In this document: positions 38,800-47,370 of the stretch, in pieces
Layout of the letters: the number at the start of each line of letters is the position of its first letter
Numbering within the stretch: position 1 is the first letter of the stretch
Assembly: GCF_023822025.1 (NCBI RefSeq)
Contig: NZ_CP082909.1
Coordinates: 3,338,001 to 3,402,000, forward strand
Length of the DNA: 64,000 nucleotides
DNA from: Endozoicomonas sp. 4G
GTDB taxonomy: Bacteria > Pseudomonadota > Gammaproteobacteria > Pseudomonadales > Endozoicomonadaceae
Direction: 5' to 3'
The notes under the pieces: generated by a model
Databases searched by the model: none
The model's input: only the letters and a program-made list of their open reading frames with translations
What the model was told of the DNA's origin: nothing
Program-made: the position numbers and the translations under genes

Positions 38800-41700
38800 G
38801 TGCTCAAACCCTCGATTCGAAAAAAAATCATCCTCTTTACCGTGGTGCCCGTTACACTCTTCTATAACTTGCTGAGTGCCATACATATCTACACCTCTTT
38901 CAAAGAATCGTCCCACGAAATAGAGATCCAGATGCGCAATAACAGTGTACATTTTGCCCGTACCATGGACGCCTATACCCAGGAGATCATGTCCCAGGCA
39001 ACAGCCCAGATTCATTTATTACAAACGGAAACTTACCCGACTTACCCGGTGCTGCACATCATTCTCGCTTCCAGCCCGTTCCTGACCAGAGTCTGTTGGA
39101 TAGACACTAAAAATACTGCAAGTTCAACCTGTATCAACCAGCATAAAAACGAGGCAGCCCCCTCCCGGCTGCCCGCACTCCCCCCGACAAAACTGGGCAA
39201 AAGCTGGCAGCAGCTTCTCAGGCCCGATAAGTACTGGAGCAAGCGCTATCAGGATCCCCAAACCGGAAAGAGACTGGTCAGCTTTATTGTCCCCAGTTCC
39301 CAGCCAGACAATGGCTACCTGCTTAAACTGGATGTTGATATCAATCGTATGGTCCACGATGTCATCAACCCCGAGCTGTTTGAAGGATCCAATATTGGAA
39401 TCAACCTCTGGAAATTCAATATGGTCGACCGCAGCGGTGATTACCTGTACAGCGACAGCGTTCAGGCAAACCGCTTTGATCATCAAAACCTGCGTCAGAC
39501 CGGTGAAATTTACGGTGTTGAAGGGTTTGGCAATAAGATCGCACAGTGGATTGATTCCGGACAGGCCGAGACCTTCCGGGTCTGGCTACCCAACCCCCAG
39601 TACCAAAAAGAATACTGGATCTTCGGAGCCCCGGTATCTTCTGCCCAGTGGTGGCTCTATACCTCAGTCAGTCGACAACATGCACTCCAGGGAGTGCTTA
39701 ATATAGCGCTGCTGGACATTGCCATTATGCTGACCTCCCTGCTCCTGATCCTGGGTGGCATCTGGTATGCCTCTAAAAAAATCACTGACCCGCTGATCAC
39801 CTTGAAATCCTGCATGGATACCTTTATCGAGCATCATAAGCTGGTGGAGCTGCCCGATACCCATTCCAGGGATGAAGCGGGCTCCCTGGCCCGTTCATTT
39901 GTCAAACTGACTCAGTGGCTTGAGGCCAGAGACCATGCTCTGCATCAGGCCAGAGCCAACAATATGGGGCATATCGTTCAGGGACTAAAAGGATGTTACT
40001 TTTATTTCCAACTCAACACTGACGGTGAAATTGTCCATATCAGTCGTTCGGTGGAATCCGTTCTGGGCTTTCGTAGTGAGGAGTTTTCCGGTCCATTAGA
40101 GCGCTTTTTGAGTCGGGATCCGGGTAACTGTAACTACCAGGTCAATTTTCAAAAAGTACTGCGAGGAGAGCCAGTAGAACCGTTCGAACTGGACATCCTG
40201 AATAAACAGGGAGAGTCGCGAAGGATTGAACTGTTCTGGAATACCATGACTTCCGGACAGCAAAGGGTGATTGAAGGGCTGGCCAATGATGTGACTGAAC
40301 GGGTCAGCGACACGCTTAAATTCAAGGCTCTGCTGGATTCTGCGCCGGACGCCATGATCATCCTGAATCCGGATGGCATTATCGTCATGGTCAATTCCAG
40401 GGCGATCGAACTGTTGGGTTTTGAGCGGGATGACCTGATCAATATGCCCCTTTCCCTGATTGTTCCTCCTCAATCCCGAGAGGAGCATCCTTTGATCATC
40501 CCCCTGCTGAACAAGGCCTGGAAACAAACACAACTGTTTCGTCAGGAAACCCAGGCCCTTGACCGACATGGACGCATCTTTCCTGCCGAGTTAACCAGTA
40601 ACCCACTGATTACTCACGACGGTATTCTTATATCCGTTGTCATTAGGGATATCACCGAAAGTAAACAGATCCAGCAAGCTCTGCTGGCTGCGAGAGACGA
40701 AGCAATTACGGCCAGTCGCTCAAAAAGCCTGTTCCTGTCGTGCATGAGTCATGAGTTACGAACACCATTGAATGGCGTCATTGGCTACGCGCAGGTTTTA
40801 CAACGATCAGGAGGACTCAACCCCGGACAGCACCTGAAGCTGGACATTCTTGAACGCTGCGGACAACACCTGCTGACCTTGATTAACGATATTCTTGATC
40901 TCACTAAAATTGAGACTCAGGGTGTGGAGCTGCACCCGGCATCGGTTAACCTCAAACAATTGCTGCTGGAAACTCAGGAGTTGTTTATCCCAAGGGCCGA
41001 GTATAAAAATCTGCAGCTAATATTGGACATTGACGAGCGGGTTCCGGAATGGATAGAAGTTGATGAAGTCAAACTAAGGCAAATTTTGATCAATCTTCTG
41101 GGTAATGCCATCAAATATACAGAGGAAGGCTCTGTAGAAATCGCGATTGATGCATCAGACGAGCAGCTCTGCTTTTCAGTGAAAGATACCGGGGTTGGCA
41201 TTGATCCAAACCATTTTGACATTATCTTTGACCCCTTCAGACAGTTGGATGAAGGCTTAAAGTCAGGGGGAACCGGATTGGGTCTGGCCATTAGCCGCCA
41301 TCTGGTTAAAGCCATGGGAGACGACCTGACGGTCACCAGCCGTCTCGGCCAGGGCAGCAGCTTCCGGTTCTCAATCCCATTAAAAGAAGTTCCGGCAATG
41401 GACACCGATAATGTCTTTTCTTCTGATCAGGTGGAACTGGTGCTTCCTGACGATCACACCTACACCGTATTAATTGCTGATGATCTGGAAATAAACCGCG
41501 AACTGCTTAAAGTCATCATGGAAGAGAGTGGCTTCAAAACACTGCAAGCGTGTAATGGCATAGAAGCGCTTTCCTGCCTTGAAACCCACAAACCAGAACT
41601 GGTGATGATGGACATTAGAATGCCCAGAATGGATGGAATAGAAGCTCTGAGGCATATCCGTCTGGATCCTGAACTGAAAGACCTGAAAGTGATCGCTGTG

Positions 41701-42096
41701 ACTGCCAGCACAGGCTCTAACATCCAAGTCAAACTCAAAAAGAAAGGATTTGATAGCGTTTTGGCCAAGCCCTTCAAAGTGAACTACCTATTGCAGGTAG
41801 TGGCCAGCCTTTTGAGCCTGAATATCAGAACATCACGAGTAACCGCCAACAAAGCACGTATGTCGAAACTGCCAAAACTGGATGAAACGCACAGGAAGGC
41901 ATTACTGAAAAAGATCTCCCGGGTTATTGAGTTTGGTGATATACAAGAAATAATGTCCATATCAGATGAATTCAAAGAAGCACACATGCAGGCATATTCT
42001 CAGTATCTTCTGCAAATAGCCGAAGCCTGCGATATGGATGAGCTGGAAAGGTTCTACGAGCGATTGCAGAATCAGCCTGACAAGAGCACCGTCTGA
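38800..42096 (+). CDS. Hybrid sensor histidine kinase / response regulator
   Basis: Membrane sensor kinase of 1098 residues from the GTG at 38800 (GAGG six bases upstream; the frame is open from 38773). Order: TM helix about 8-30, a periplasmic sensor of roughly 270 residues, TM helix 300-323 (IALLDIAIMLTSLLLILGG), HAMP, PAS (390-490) and PAS (510-620). Then come HisKA with phospho-accepting H651 (MSHELRTPLNG), HATPase with NLLGNAIKY, DTGVGIDP and GTGLGLAISRH, and a receiver with D938 (MMDIRMPRMDG) and KPFK. A 90-residue tail may be Hpt-like but shows no clear HxxKG. The ligand is unknown. It lies just after the giant gene. Confidence 0.93.
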   Translation: MLKPSIRKKIILFTVVPVTLFYNLLSAIHIYTSFKESSHEIEIQMRNNSVHFARTMDAYTQEIMSQATAQIHLLQTETYPTYPVLHIILASSPFLTRVCWIDTKNTASSTCINQHKNEAAPSRLPALPPTKLGKSWQQLLRPDKYWSKRYQDPQTGKRLVSFIVPSSQPDNGYLLKLDVDINRMVHDVINPELFEGSNIGINLWKFNMVDRSGDYLYSDSVQANRFDHQNLRQTGEIYGVEGFGNKIAQWIDSGQAETFRVWLPNPQYQKEYWIFGAPVSSAQWWLYTSVSRQHALQGVLNIALLDIAIMLTSLLLILGGIWYASKKITDPLITLKSCMDTFIEHHKLVELPDTHSRDEAGSLARSFVKLTQWLEARDHALHQARANNMGHIVQGLKGCYFYFQLNTDGEIVHISRSVESVLGFRSEEFSGPLERFLSRDPGNCNYQVNFQKVLRGEPVEPFELDILNKQGESRRIELFWNTMTSGQQRVIEGLANDVTERVSDTLKFKALLDSAPDAMIILNPDGIIVMVNSRAIELLGFERDDLINMPLSLIVPPQSREEHPLIIPLLNKAWKQTQLFRQETQALDRHGRIFPAELTSNPLITHDGILISVVIRDITESKQIQQALLAARDEAITASRSKSLFLSCMSHELRTPLNGVIGYAQVLQRSGGLNPGQHLKLDILERCGQHLLTLINDILDLTKIETQGVELHPASVNLKQLLLETQELFIPRAEYKNLQLILDIDERVPEWIEVDEVKLRQILINLLGNAIKYTEEGSVEIAIDASDEQLCFSVKDTGVGIDPNHFDIIFDPFRQLDEGLKSGGTGLGLAISRHLVKAMGDDLTVTSRLGQGSSFRFSIPLKEVPAMDTDNVFSSDQVELVLPDDHTYTVLIADDLEINRELLKVIMEESGFKTLQACNGIEALSCLETHKPELVMMDIRMPRMDGIEALRHIRLDPELKDLKVIAVTASTGSNIQVKLKKKGFDSVLAKPFKVNYLLQVVASLLSLNIRTSRVTANKARMSKLPKLDETHRKALLKKISRVIEFGDIQEIMSISDEFKEAHMQAYSQYLLQIAEACDMDELERFYERLQNQPDKSTV

Positions 42097-42157
42097 AGAT
42101 GCAAATTACGGCTGAGTTAACCTATACTGTACCGTTATTTCACCCATCGAGCGACCA

Positions 42158-42496
42158 ATGAACTCAACCGCCATTATTCAGGAAATTCAGGATAAACTCA
42201 TCCTCAACCTGAAAGACATCTACACTCTGGCACTGAATGCCGATGAACAGCTGAACATTCTACAAAAAGAGCAGAAAGGTAAGTTTGCTGCCATTTTTCA
42301 GCAGAACTCGGGCTTCACAGCCTCAGCTAACCGTTTCCTGCCCTACCTCATCGAATTAAACGACGAAGTTCAGAATCTGCTCACCATAGAACCGGAAAAC
42401 CAGAAAGTTAAGATACAGGGCATTATGAAGAAAATGAAAATGATGCACAGAGTGCTGGCCAGGTTTCACAGTATCAATGACGAAACTCTGCACTGA
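42158..42496 (+). CDS. Small helical protein, unknown function
   Basis: A 112-residue soluble, almost fully helical protein (LNLKDIYTLALNADEQLNILQ ... KIQGIMKKMKMMHRVLARF) with no signal peptide, no cysteines and no family I recognise. It follows the sensor kinase by 60 bp on the same strand and ends 160 bp before the ATPase/DUF4276 pair. It could be co-transcribed with the kinase. Confidence 0.6.
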   Translation: MNSTAIIQEIQDKLILNLKDIYTLALNADEQLNILQKEQKGKFAAIFQQNSGFTASANRFLPYLIELNDEVQNLLTIEPENQKVKIQGIMKKMKMMHRVLARFHSINDETLH

Positions 42497-42656
42497 ACCA
42501 GGGTGCCCTCCTTTTTTACCCAAATTATTCTCCTGTTTTTTATTACCGATGAATTGCCACTGTGATCCGAGTTCAGGCCATATCAAAAAGAGGGTGCCCG
42601 GATTGACGATCATCATGTAAGCTTGGCGGATAAGCAAAAAGCGAGGGAGAGTACGG

Positions 42657-43760
42657 ATGAGTAAGATAGATACGCTGACCATCCGGGGTTTCAAATCTAT
42701 CCGCCAGCTGGATCATCTCCGGCTGACCCAGCTGAATGTACTTATCGGTGCCAATGGTGTGGGCAAGAGTAACTTTGTCAGTTACTTTCGGATGCTGCAC
42801 GAGCTGGTGGAAGAACGGTTGCAGGTTTGGGTAAGTCAGCAAGGTGGGGCGGATCGAGTGTTGAGTTATGGAGTGAAGGAGACTTCGCAACTCGATACCG
42901 CGGTCGCATTTGGTCAATACGCTTATGTTGCCGAGCTTGGCGCATCCTCAGACGATGCGTTGGTGTTTATGGACGAGAAATCCTGCTTTAGAGATTCTCA
43001 AGGTCGCGCTCGATTTCCCTTCGGTGCAGGTCATCGCGAGTCGCGGTTACCCGATGCTATTCGTAAGAAGGAATCGTCCTTTGACGTTTCCAAGCGTTGC
43101 TTCGATATGATTACTGGCTGGAAAGTTTTTCATTTCCACGACACCAGCGAAACCGCAGCAGTTAAACGCTTGGGTGCCGTGCATGACACTGAGTATCTCC
43201 GTCCAGATGCAGCCAACCTGGCGGCTTATCTATTTAAACTCAAAACGGAAAATCCAGAGGTTTACAACCAGATTTGCAAAACCGTTCGCTTGGCCGTGCC
43301 ATTTTTTGATGATTTTGTACTGAAACCAACCCGGTTATCTTCTGGCGAAGAACAAATTCGCCTACTTTGGAAGCAAACTGGCAGTGACTACCCGCTATGG
43401 CCTAGTCAACTTTCCGATGGTTCCATTCGTTTTATTTGTTTGGTGACAGCATTACTGCAACCCAATCCACCCTCCACCATTATTATTGATGAGCCGGAGT
43501 TGGGACTGCACCCTTACGCCATTACTCTGCTGGGTGCCTTATTGCGCTCCGCCTCGAAACGGATGCAGGTGATTGTTTCTACCCAATCCGTACCCTTACT
43601 TAACGAGTTTGAGCTGGATGACCTGATCGTGGTGGAACGGGAAAATGCTGCCTCCACCTTTAAACGACTGGATGCGGATAATTTTGAGAGCTGGCTGGAA
43701 GACTACTCCGTAGGTGAACTGTGGGAGAAAAACATTCTTGGTGGGAGACCATCAAAATGA
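42657..43760 (+). CDS. AAA/ABC-type ATPase (AAA_21, OLD/RecF-like) of a two-gene module
   Basis: A 367-residue ATPase. Walker A is GANGVGKSNF (31-40), the ABC signature is LSDGSIRF (about 250), Walker B is TIIIDEPELGLHP (about 273-285) and the switch region is VIVSTQSVPLLNEF. The N-terminus LTIRGFKSIRQLDHLRLTQ is typical of SMC/RecF/OLD-type ATPases. A GGGAGAG ribosome-binding site precedes the ATG. Its stop overlaps the start of the DUF4276 gene (ATGA). ATPases of this class paired with a nuclease-like partner are common in phage defence; activity here is inferred. Confidence 0.85.
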   Translation: MSKIDTLTIRGFKSIRQLDHLRLTQLNVLIGANGVGKSNFVSYFRMLHELVEERLQVWVSQQGGADRVLSYGVKETSQLDTAVAFGQYAYVAELGASSDDALVFMDEKSCFRDSQGRARFPFGAGHRESRLPDAIRKKESSFDVSKRCFDMITGWKVFHFHDTSETAAVKRLGAVHDTEYLRPDAANLAAYLFKLKTENPEVYNQICKTVRLAVPFFDDFVLKPTRLSSGEEQIRLLWKQTGSDYPLWPSQLSDGSIRFICLVTALLQPNPPSTIIIDEPELGLHPYAITLLGALLRSASKRMQVIVSTQSVPLLNEFELDDLIVVERENAASTFKRLDADNFESWLEDYSVGELWEKNILGGRPSK

Positions 43761-44443
43761 ACTCTCAATCTCCAATCAATGTTCATATCATTTGTGAAGG
43801 GCAAACCGAAGAGGCGTTTGTTAACGATCTTCTGGTTGAGCCTTTCGCACGCAAAGGTATCTATCTCAGACCAGCTCTGATCGGTAGGCCTGGGCATAAA
43901 GGCGGTAATTTCAAGTTTGACCGCCTTTATCCGGATGTACAAAAACGGCTCTCTGGTGACAGGACTTGCTACTGCACCACATTCTTCGATTTTTACGGTT
44001 TACCGGAGTCTTTTCCCGGTAAAAACAGCCTTAACGTGCAATCATCCATAGAAGATAAAGCCCAAAGGTTGCAAACGGAACTCATGAAAAAGCTCACCGA
44101 AAAACTGGGAGCTGATGCCATGCGCCGGTTTATTCCTTATGTACAGATGTATGAGTTTGAGGCTTTGCTGTTTAGTGATCCGAAAAAAATGGCACAAGGG
44201 ATGGATAAGCCTGATTTAGCAAACTCTTTCGCTGAAATTGCCAAAGACTTTGCAACGCCCGAAGCTATCAACAACAGCCCACAAACCGCCCCTGGTAAAC
44301 GTATCGAACGCCTTGTACCCGGTTATGAAAAACCATTAATGGGAACACTGGCTGCATTGGAAATCGGTTTGGATAAAATGCGGAAGCAATGCCTACTGTT
44401 TAATGGCTGGCTCTGCCAGATCGAAGCATTAGCGACGGAATGA
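43757..44443 (+). CDS. DUF4276 protein, putative TOPRIM-like partner of the ATPase
   Basis: The frame is open from 43721, but the ATG at 43757, inside the ATGA overlap with the ATPase stop and after GGGAG, is the likely start. It gives 228 residues. The N-terminus VHIICEGQTEEAFVND followed by TFFDFYGLPESFPG matches DUF4276. The EGxTE and FDFYG motifs look like the acidic residues of a TOPRIM-type nuclease fold. A later segment (QMYEFEALLFSDP) is also family-typical. Coupled translation with the ATPase supports a two-subunit complex. Confidence 0.8.
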   Translation: MNSQSPINVHIICEGQTEEAFVNDLLVEPFARKGIYLRPALIGRPGHKGGNFKFDRLYPDVQKRLSGDRTCYCTTFFDFYGLPESFPGKNSLNVQSSIEDKAQRLQTELMKKLTEKLGADAMRRFIPYVQMYEFEALLFSDPKKMAQGMDKPDLANSFAEIAKDFATPEAINNSPQTAPGKRIERLVPGYEKPLMGTLAALEIGLDKMRKQCLLFNGWLCQIEALATE

Positions 44444-44546
44444 GACTGTGCAATTTCCCCCCCCCATTCGCTAACGGGGGTTGAAGCAATATCTAACACC
44501 GCCTCATGAAACCAATCCGGTGAAACCTCGAGCCCTGAGAGCCAAT

Positions 44547-44660
44547 TCAGGAGCTGATGGTTGTTCTCGATTCCTTTTCTAAGCGATCCACCTGACAGTT
44601 ATAACTCCATGCATTAAGGCAGAACAAATACAACAACTTAAAAACAAAAAGCTTTTTCAT
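44547..44660 (-). CDS. Short secreted peptide ORF (37 aa)
   Basis: Minus-strand ORF from the ATG at 44660 with AAGGA nine bases upstream: MKKLFVFKLLYLFCLNAWS, then a short polar tail. The N-terminus is a good signal peptide, and the tail of 18 residues is very short. It follows another small hydrophobic ORF (44686-44850) by 25 bp. It may be a truncated secreted-protein gene or a genuine small peptide; I cannot assign a function. Confidence 0.35.
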   Translation of the reverse strand: MKKLFVFKLLYLFCLNAWSYNCQVDRLEKESRTTISS

Positions 44661-44685
44661 GATCTATCCTTGATCGTCTTTGCTG

Positions 44686-44850
44686 TTATTGCTGGTTATT
44701 GAAGTGGTACTGAGAAGAAAGATCATCCGGCAGAACAAATGTCATGCCACTGAAATAGCTATTGAGCTTGTTCCAGGCATTCAGTGAGAAAAGTGCAAAC
44801 ACAACTGCAATCTGCAAGCCAAACACTGGGAAAACACCGTAGGCCGCCAT
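44686..44850 (-). CDS. Short membrane-protein ORF (54 aa)
   Basis: Minus-strand ORF starting MAAYGVFPVFGLQIAVVF, with one hydrophobic helix (LQIAVVFALFSLNAW) and a polar tail ending HFNNQQ. It shares the local pattern (F)xLNAW with the peptide ORF downstream (44547-44660), hinting at related signal or anchor segments. No strong ribosome-binding site is seen. Function unknown. Confidence 0.35.
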   Translation of the reverse strand: MAAYGVFPVFGLQIAVVFALFSLNAWNKLNSYFSGMTFVLPDDLSSQYHFNNQQ

Positions 44851-44970
44851 CCAACTGCAATCCTACCTGGAGAATCTGGGCTATGTGTAAACAATGCAAT
44901 ACCGGGGAAAACCCGCTAAAGTGAATTAACTTCTGGCAATCAATCAGCATGGATAAGGCAGATTAAGGCA

Positions 44971-45120
44971 ATGCAACTGAACCATATCGTATACAACAAT
45001 TTTCGTTGCTTTAAAGAATCGAGACTCACACTGCACCCAAGACTGACTAGAGTATTCCATTTTCAAGGGCAGGAACCGACCCTGACCGAAGCTGACCTTT
45101 ATATAGAAAACCGTCAATAG
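44971..45120 (+). pseudogene. Remnant of an AAA (RecF/SMC-like) ATPase gene with an internal deletion
   Basis: A 49-codon frame. The first 27 residues, MQLNHIVYNNFRCFKESRL plus TLHPRLT, are the classic N-terminal strand of an AAA_23-type ATPase just before Walker A. They are then joined to an unrelated-looking tail (VFHFQGQEPTLTEADLYIENRQ split over its length). The P-loop and everything after it are missing, so an internal deletion has removed the core of the gene. Confidence 0.6.
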
Positions 45121-45128
45121 GAGCCCGC

Positions 45129-45711
45129 ATGAGACACCAAGCAATACAAATCATAGATACTGTAACAGAAGAGGAGTATTTGCATTACGAGAGTACTGCA
45201 ACGATTCGTCATGAGTACTACAGTGGTTATGTGGTTGCTATGGCAAGCGGTTCAGCCAACCATAATAAGATCACTTTGAATCTGACGACCCTTTTACATG
45301 GCAACCTGCCTGAAAGATGTGAACTGTATTCATCAGATATGCGGCTAAGGGTCAAGAGACAGAAGGAGGTCAGTTACCGCTACCCTGATGTGTGGGTCCG
45401 CTGTGGTAATGATCCATTGACCACAGAGACGACAGGAGAGGATGCCTGCCTGATCATTGAAGTGATGAGCCATGGAACCCGAACCGTGGATGAGACCTAC
45501 AAGGTGACTGAGTATGCGCAAGCGTTGAGACACTGTAATGGCGAGTATCTTAATGGTCGATTCTGAACGTCATTATGTGATACTGAAAGGCTGGGTAAAT
45601 GGAGAGTTTATAACCAAGAAAAAGCTGACATCCCCCGGTTTGATTGAATTCGACTCTATAAAATCACAGTTTTCTGTTGAGGATATCTACCAGCATATCC
45701 AGTTAAGCTGA
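45129..45711 (+). pseudogene. Uma2-family (DUF820) putative endonuclease, frameshifted
   Basis: The frame from 45129 has the Uma2 layout: VTEEEYLHYESTATIRHEYY, then GYVVAMASGSANHNKI, LYSSDMRLRV, RYPDVWVRC and LIIEVMSHGTRTVDE. It stops at 45566. The proper C-terminus is found in another frame (LMVDSERHYVILKGWVNGEF through to 45711). EYL joins MVDSE if a single A near 45553 is removed, so one inserted base has broken the gene. Uma2 proteins have a PD-(D/E)XK nuclease-like fold and unclear roles. Confidence 0.75.
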
Positions 45712-45717
45712 GTCACA

Positions 45718-45825
45718 TCAGGCTGTAGCCAAAGCCCACAAAAGCAATAGGTGGATAGTAGCTATCACCTTGCTTCCTTCAGGGATCAGTGATTTGAACT
45801 GCTGCCAGATGTTGGTGGTGGCCAT
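45718..45825 (-). pseudogene. Short phage-protein-like N-terminal fragment
   Basis: Minus-strand ORF of 35 codons: MATTNIWQQFKSLIPEGSKV followed by IATIHLLLLWALATA. The NIWQxFKxLIP start resembles the N-terminus of small phage structural proteins, but the following conserved part is absent and is replaced by a hydrophobic end. It is probably a truncated leftover of a prophage gene. Confidence 0.3.
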
Positions 45826-45939
45826 GGCCTTCTCCACGATTTTGGATATGCGGTGCTTTTCTTATGATCAGCCACCCTACACAGATTAGCCACACTGCTA
45901 ATATTTTCAGATACAAACTCAAGCAGGAGGCTGCAACCA

Positions 45940-46221
45940 ATGAAAGACCAAATAAACATCAACCTGGATCGAGTGAAGTCAATTATTGACTCTTTTGACA
46001 GTACTTACTTTAACACTACTGAAGTGATCAGGTCTTATGGTGGCGGCTTCTTTTCTAACAAAGAAACTCCAGCTTCTTACTCCTTCAATGCTCAATTTGG
46101 AAAAATCTTAAAGAGTAATGAAGACCAGTTAGGCATTGTTGAGATCAAGAATAACCAGCCTGTTCTGGATGATAACGGGCATGGAACTTCCGCTTCAGTG
46201 TGGGCCAAGCGTAGCCATTAG
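45940..46221 (+). CDS. Unknown protein, in frame with the next ORF across one TAG
   Basis: A 93-codon frame, MKDQININLDRVKSIIDSF ... DNGHGTSASVWAKRSH, preceded by a good AGGAGG-like site (GCAGGAGG near 45924). I do not recognise it. Its TAG stop (46219-46221) lies only five codons before the TTG of the next AT-rich ORF in the same frame, so the two may once have been, or may be read as, one protein. Confidence 0.5.
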   Translation: MKDQININLDRVKSIIDSFDSTYFNTTEVIRSYGGGFFSNKETPASYSFNAQFGKILKSNEDQLGIVEIKNNQPVLDDNGHGTSASVWAKRSH

Positions 46222-46236
46222 CCCTTCAATTTAATT

Positions 46237-47052
46237 TTGACTGGCCAAGAGTATGGGCTTTACTATCAACTATTGGACAAGTACGCACTAATGAATGATT
46301 GCTTTTTAGATAAATGTTATTTTGTACATTTTTATGATTATGATTTTATTTACAAACAATTCAAAAAAATCCTCTTCCGAGACGATATAACCAAAAAAGT
46401 AGCCAGAAGATGTTTTGGGTTTGCTCTCCCAGGATTAAATGAAAAAGAATCTGGCTATTTGATTTCAAAAAAACACCCATGCTTATTACCAAATATCAAA
46501 AACACAAAAAAAATACAGCTTAAACTTGGTATCAGAAAAAAATATGTCAATCATCTCAAAGGTACAATTAATTATGATGTAATTCCTTTTTTTCCAGATG
46601 ATGGCTCCTTTATTAGCAATGCAGTTTTTTATAGTAAATCTAAAATAAAACTAATTCGCACTGATGATAACAAAGTATTAATTCCACATATATTGTCCTA
46701 CAAGGACTGGTTGGATCTTACTAAAGAGCTTCAACCTGAAAATTACGCTAAAGCATCATTCCCAAAACGACAAACAATGATCTTTAATACGATAAGACAC
46801 TCTATTGGGGTATACGACAAAGCAACAAAAAATATTTCAGATAAAACCTACGGACACATATGCTGGGAATTTGCAAGGATGGTTCGTAACAAACTCCCTG
46901 AATTAGACACAGCTGCAAAGAATTGGCTCGAGTATAAAACAGATTGTGGAGTTGATCTTAATTGTCATGAGATTGATTACTGTGATCTAGATAAATTTGC
47001 TGTAGTTTCCTTTTCAAAAGAACCAAAAAATGGTAGGAGTGGAGCTGACTGA
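46237..47052 (+). CDS. AT-rich gene of unknown function
   Basis: A 271-codon frame opening at a TTG (the first ATG is at 46291). The protein is rich in Lys, Tyr, Phe and Asp (LLDKYALMNDCFLDKCYFVHF, RRCFGFALPGLNEKESGYLI, NTIRHSIGVYDKATKNISDK). It shows no signal peptide and no motif I recognise. Base composition is markedly lower in GC than the surrounding core genes, a sign of horizontal origin. It shares its reading frame with the 93-codon ORF upstream. Confidence 0.55.
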   Translation: MTGQEYGLYYQLLDKYALMNDCFLDKCYFVHFYDYDFIYKQFKKILFRDDITKKVARRCFGFALPGLNEKESGYLISKKHPCLLPNIKNTKKIQLKLGIRKKYVNHLKGTINYDVIPFFPDDGSFISNAVFYSKSKIKLIRTDDNKVLIPHILSYKDWLDLTKELQPENYAKASFPKRQTMIFNTIRHSIGVYDKATKNISDKTYGHICWEFARMVRNKLPELDTAAKNWLEYKTDCGVDLNCHEIDYCDLDKFAVVSFSKEPKNGRSGAD

Positions 47053-47071
47053 CTGATGAAGTGGTTGGTTG

Positions 47072-47257
47072 TTACGCCTGAAAAGTTTCAGAAATATCCT
47101 GTCTCCCCATAATCCGGACAATCAGGACATAATCATTCTGGATTTGGTAATAAATAGAGTGAGCACCGTATACACTCATACCGTACCCCTTACGTATATG
47201 CTCCACTGCCGGGTAGTGCAGTGGAAAATTCGCCAACTCAGATAAACGGGCCTGCAT
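47072..47257 (-). pseudogene. ParE/RelE-family toxin, N-terminally truncated
   Basis: 61 codons: MQARLSELANFPLHYPAVEH, then RKGYGMSVYGAHSIYYQIQN and IVRIMGRQDISETF. This is the C-terminal two-thirds of a ParE-type toxin (typical length about 95). The first helix pair is absent, and no antitoxin gene is seen upstream on the minus strand. It is a broken toxin-antitoxin leftover. Confidence 0.7.
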
Positions 47258-47370
47258 GAAATCGACGTATCCACCAGCGCATCCAAGTTAAGTGGCATGC
47301 CTGGCACACGCCTGCTTCAGCCGCGCGTCGCAGGCGGCGCCCTCTGGAAACATTTGGTATGCGCGATATT

